Shown here: positions 6,673 to 7,439 of the stretch, piece by piece
Numbering within the stretch: position 1 is the stretch's first letter
Layout of the letters: every line of letters begins with the position of its first letter
NCBI GenBank assembly: GCA_038234815.1
Contig: JBBQSU010000161.1
Coordinates: 1 to 7,439, forward strand
DNA from: JBBQSU01 sp038234815
GTDB taxonomy: Bacteria > Planctomycetota > Phycisphaerae > Tepidisphaerales > Tepidisphaeraceae
Direction: 5' to 3'
Length of the DNA stretch: 7,439 nucleotides
Program-made: the position numbers and the translations under genes
The notes under the pieces: generated by a model
Database searches by the model: none
Told to the model about the DNA's origin: nothing
What the model saw: only the letters and a program-made list of their open reading frames with translations

Positions 6673-7439
6673 GTCCGTTTCGCTGCGATCATCGCCGCCA
6701 TTCGGCCCGTGTGCCCGTGGTCTCGCCGGTGGGAGAAAAACTCATCGGCATGACTAAACGTACAACGATCGGTCGTATCGATTTGCTCATCGGGCAAACC
6801 AGCATCAAGCAACTGTCGCCGCACCGCCAGGCGAAGATCAGCCCCACCCTTGCCACCGGCTAAGGTGCGCGTCGGCGGACGGACGGGGAAGTGCTGCTGG
6901 AATGCGGTCAGAACATCTTCTCCAACTTCAAAGGCGTCAAAGCCGATGCAAGGCCCGATCGCGGCCAGGATCGATCCCGGCGGGGCGTTGAGGGCACGGA
7001 CGGCGCTCGTCACCACGCCGCCGATGATGCCGCGCCACCCGGCGTGAACGGCGGCGACGGTTCGGCCGTCGGTCGATGCCAGCAAAATCGGCACACAGTC
7101 GGCGATGCGCACCACCAAGGCCCGCTGTGGGTCGTCGCTGACCAGCGCATCGGCCGAGCAACCGTCGGCGAAAGTCTGGCCAGCTCGTGCGTCGGCCACC
7201 GCTGCGCCGTGCACTTGTTGGACCGCCGTCCGCAAGGCATTGGTCATACCGATCGCGTCCTGAAATCGAGCGTAATTCTGCCGGATATTCTCGTCCGTAT
7301 CCTTAGCCACTTCGCCCGCCGGGTTGCCCAGGTTTAGTGATGTAAACGGCCCTTGGCTGCACCCGCCGACGCGCGTGCTGAAGCCATGCCGCACGCCCGC
7401 TCGGTCAAGCAGCTCTGAGGCATAATAAACGACCCCGCT
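6669..7439 (-). CDS. pgeF: PgeF/YfiH/laccase-domain family protein, 5' end outside window
   Basis: A nearly complete member of the PgeF (YfiH, formerly DUF152/'polyphenol oxidase') family. Members bind one metal, and characterised ones act on purine nucleosides or have been linked to peptidoglycan precursor fidelity. Counting from the GTG at 7394, motifs are RHGFSTRVGG (2-11), QQVHG (59-63, His62), SADALVSD (80-87), IADC (97-100, Cys100), AVHAGWRG (115-122, His117), IGPCIG (146-151) and FFSHRRDHGHTGRMAAMIA (219-237). His62, Cys100 and His117 are the expected metal ligands. The reading frame stays open from 7394 to the right edge. The residues upstream (ASELLDRAGV, then RHGFSTR) look like normal family sequence, so the real start lies beyond 7439. 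No ATG, GTG or TTG lies in frame between 7395 and 7439. It is the first visible gene of the coupled minus-strand chain, and its stop overlaps the next start as ATGA. Confidence 0.9.
   Translation of the reverse strand, partial: SGVVYYASELLDRAGVRHGFSTRVGGCSQGPFTSLNLGNPAGEVAKDTDENIRQNYARFQDAIGMTNALRTAVQQVHGAAVADARAGQTFADGCSADALVSDDPQRALVVRIADCVPILLASTDGRTVAAVHAGWRGIIGGVVTSAVRALNAPPGSILAAIGPCIGFDAFEVGEDVLTAFQQHFPVRPPTRTLAGGKGGADLRLAVRRQLLDAGLPDEQIDTTDRCTFSHADEFFSHRRDHGHTGRMAAMIAAKRT

Noticed and set aside
7392..7394. GTG as the start of the PgeF-family gene
   Set aside because: The frame is open to the window edge and the upstream residues fit the family's N-terminus. The GTG codes for Val of the GVRHGFSTR motif.
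1..7439. CRISPR array, insertion sequence, defence island or phage region
   Set aside because: No short regular repeats, terminal inverted repeats, transposase, integrase or nuclease genes were seen. All long frames are explained by household or envelope-type genes.
986..7439. A purine-metabolism theme linking the PurM-like gene with the PgeF-family gene
   Set aside because: The genes are on opposite strands, in different transcription units and over 4.5 kb apart. Proximity alone does not support a joint pathway.

Overview
This window is ordinary-looking chromosomal bacterial DNA, GC-rich and densely packed. It holds six protein genes plus the last bases of a tRNA at the left edge. No mobile element, CRISPR array or phage gene is visible. 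The mix of genes suggests a planctomycete or a related PVC-type bacterium: a stand-alone STAS antagonist, TMTC-like membrane proteins with TPR tails, an unusual AIR-synthase-family protein, and few Shine-Dalgarno sites. This is inferred from gene content and is not proven by any one marker.

Left part (1-2763). A tRNA 3' end at position 1-31 faces a minus-strand sugar-phosphate isomerase/epimerase-like TIM-barrel gene (40-876). A 109-bp divergent spacer separates that gene from a plus-strand PurM-like (AIR synthase family) gene (986-2089). Candidate promoters on both strands of the spacer sit so close to the start codons that both mRNAs could be leaderless or nearly so. The PurM-like gene is followed 11 bp later by a small membrane metal-dependent hydrolase of the YdjM/DUF457 type. 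This hydrolase carries an extra C-terminal Cys/His-rich, zinc-finger-like domain. The two genes probably share a transcript.

Middle (2764-3179). A 59-bp gap holds the best sigma70-like promoter in the window, followed by a clear ribosome binding site and a 118-aa STAS-domain protein of the anti-anti-sigma type.

Right part (3191-7439, minus strand). Three genes are chained by two 4-bp ATGA overlaps. The first is a PgeF/YfiH-family multicopper-oxidase-like protein whose 5' end lies beyond the right edge. It is followed by two tandem paralogous polytopic membrane proteins that resemble TMTC-type GT-C glycosyltransferases with a TPR-containing C-terminal domain. The chain converges on the STAS gene with an 11-bp gap and no visible terminator.

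The points most worth a second look are the coupled pgeF plus duplicated TMTC-like pair, the hydrolase/zinc-finger fusion, the PurM-like protein that lacks the usual N-terminal glycine-rich loop, and the leaderless-looking divergent promoters.
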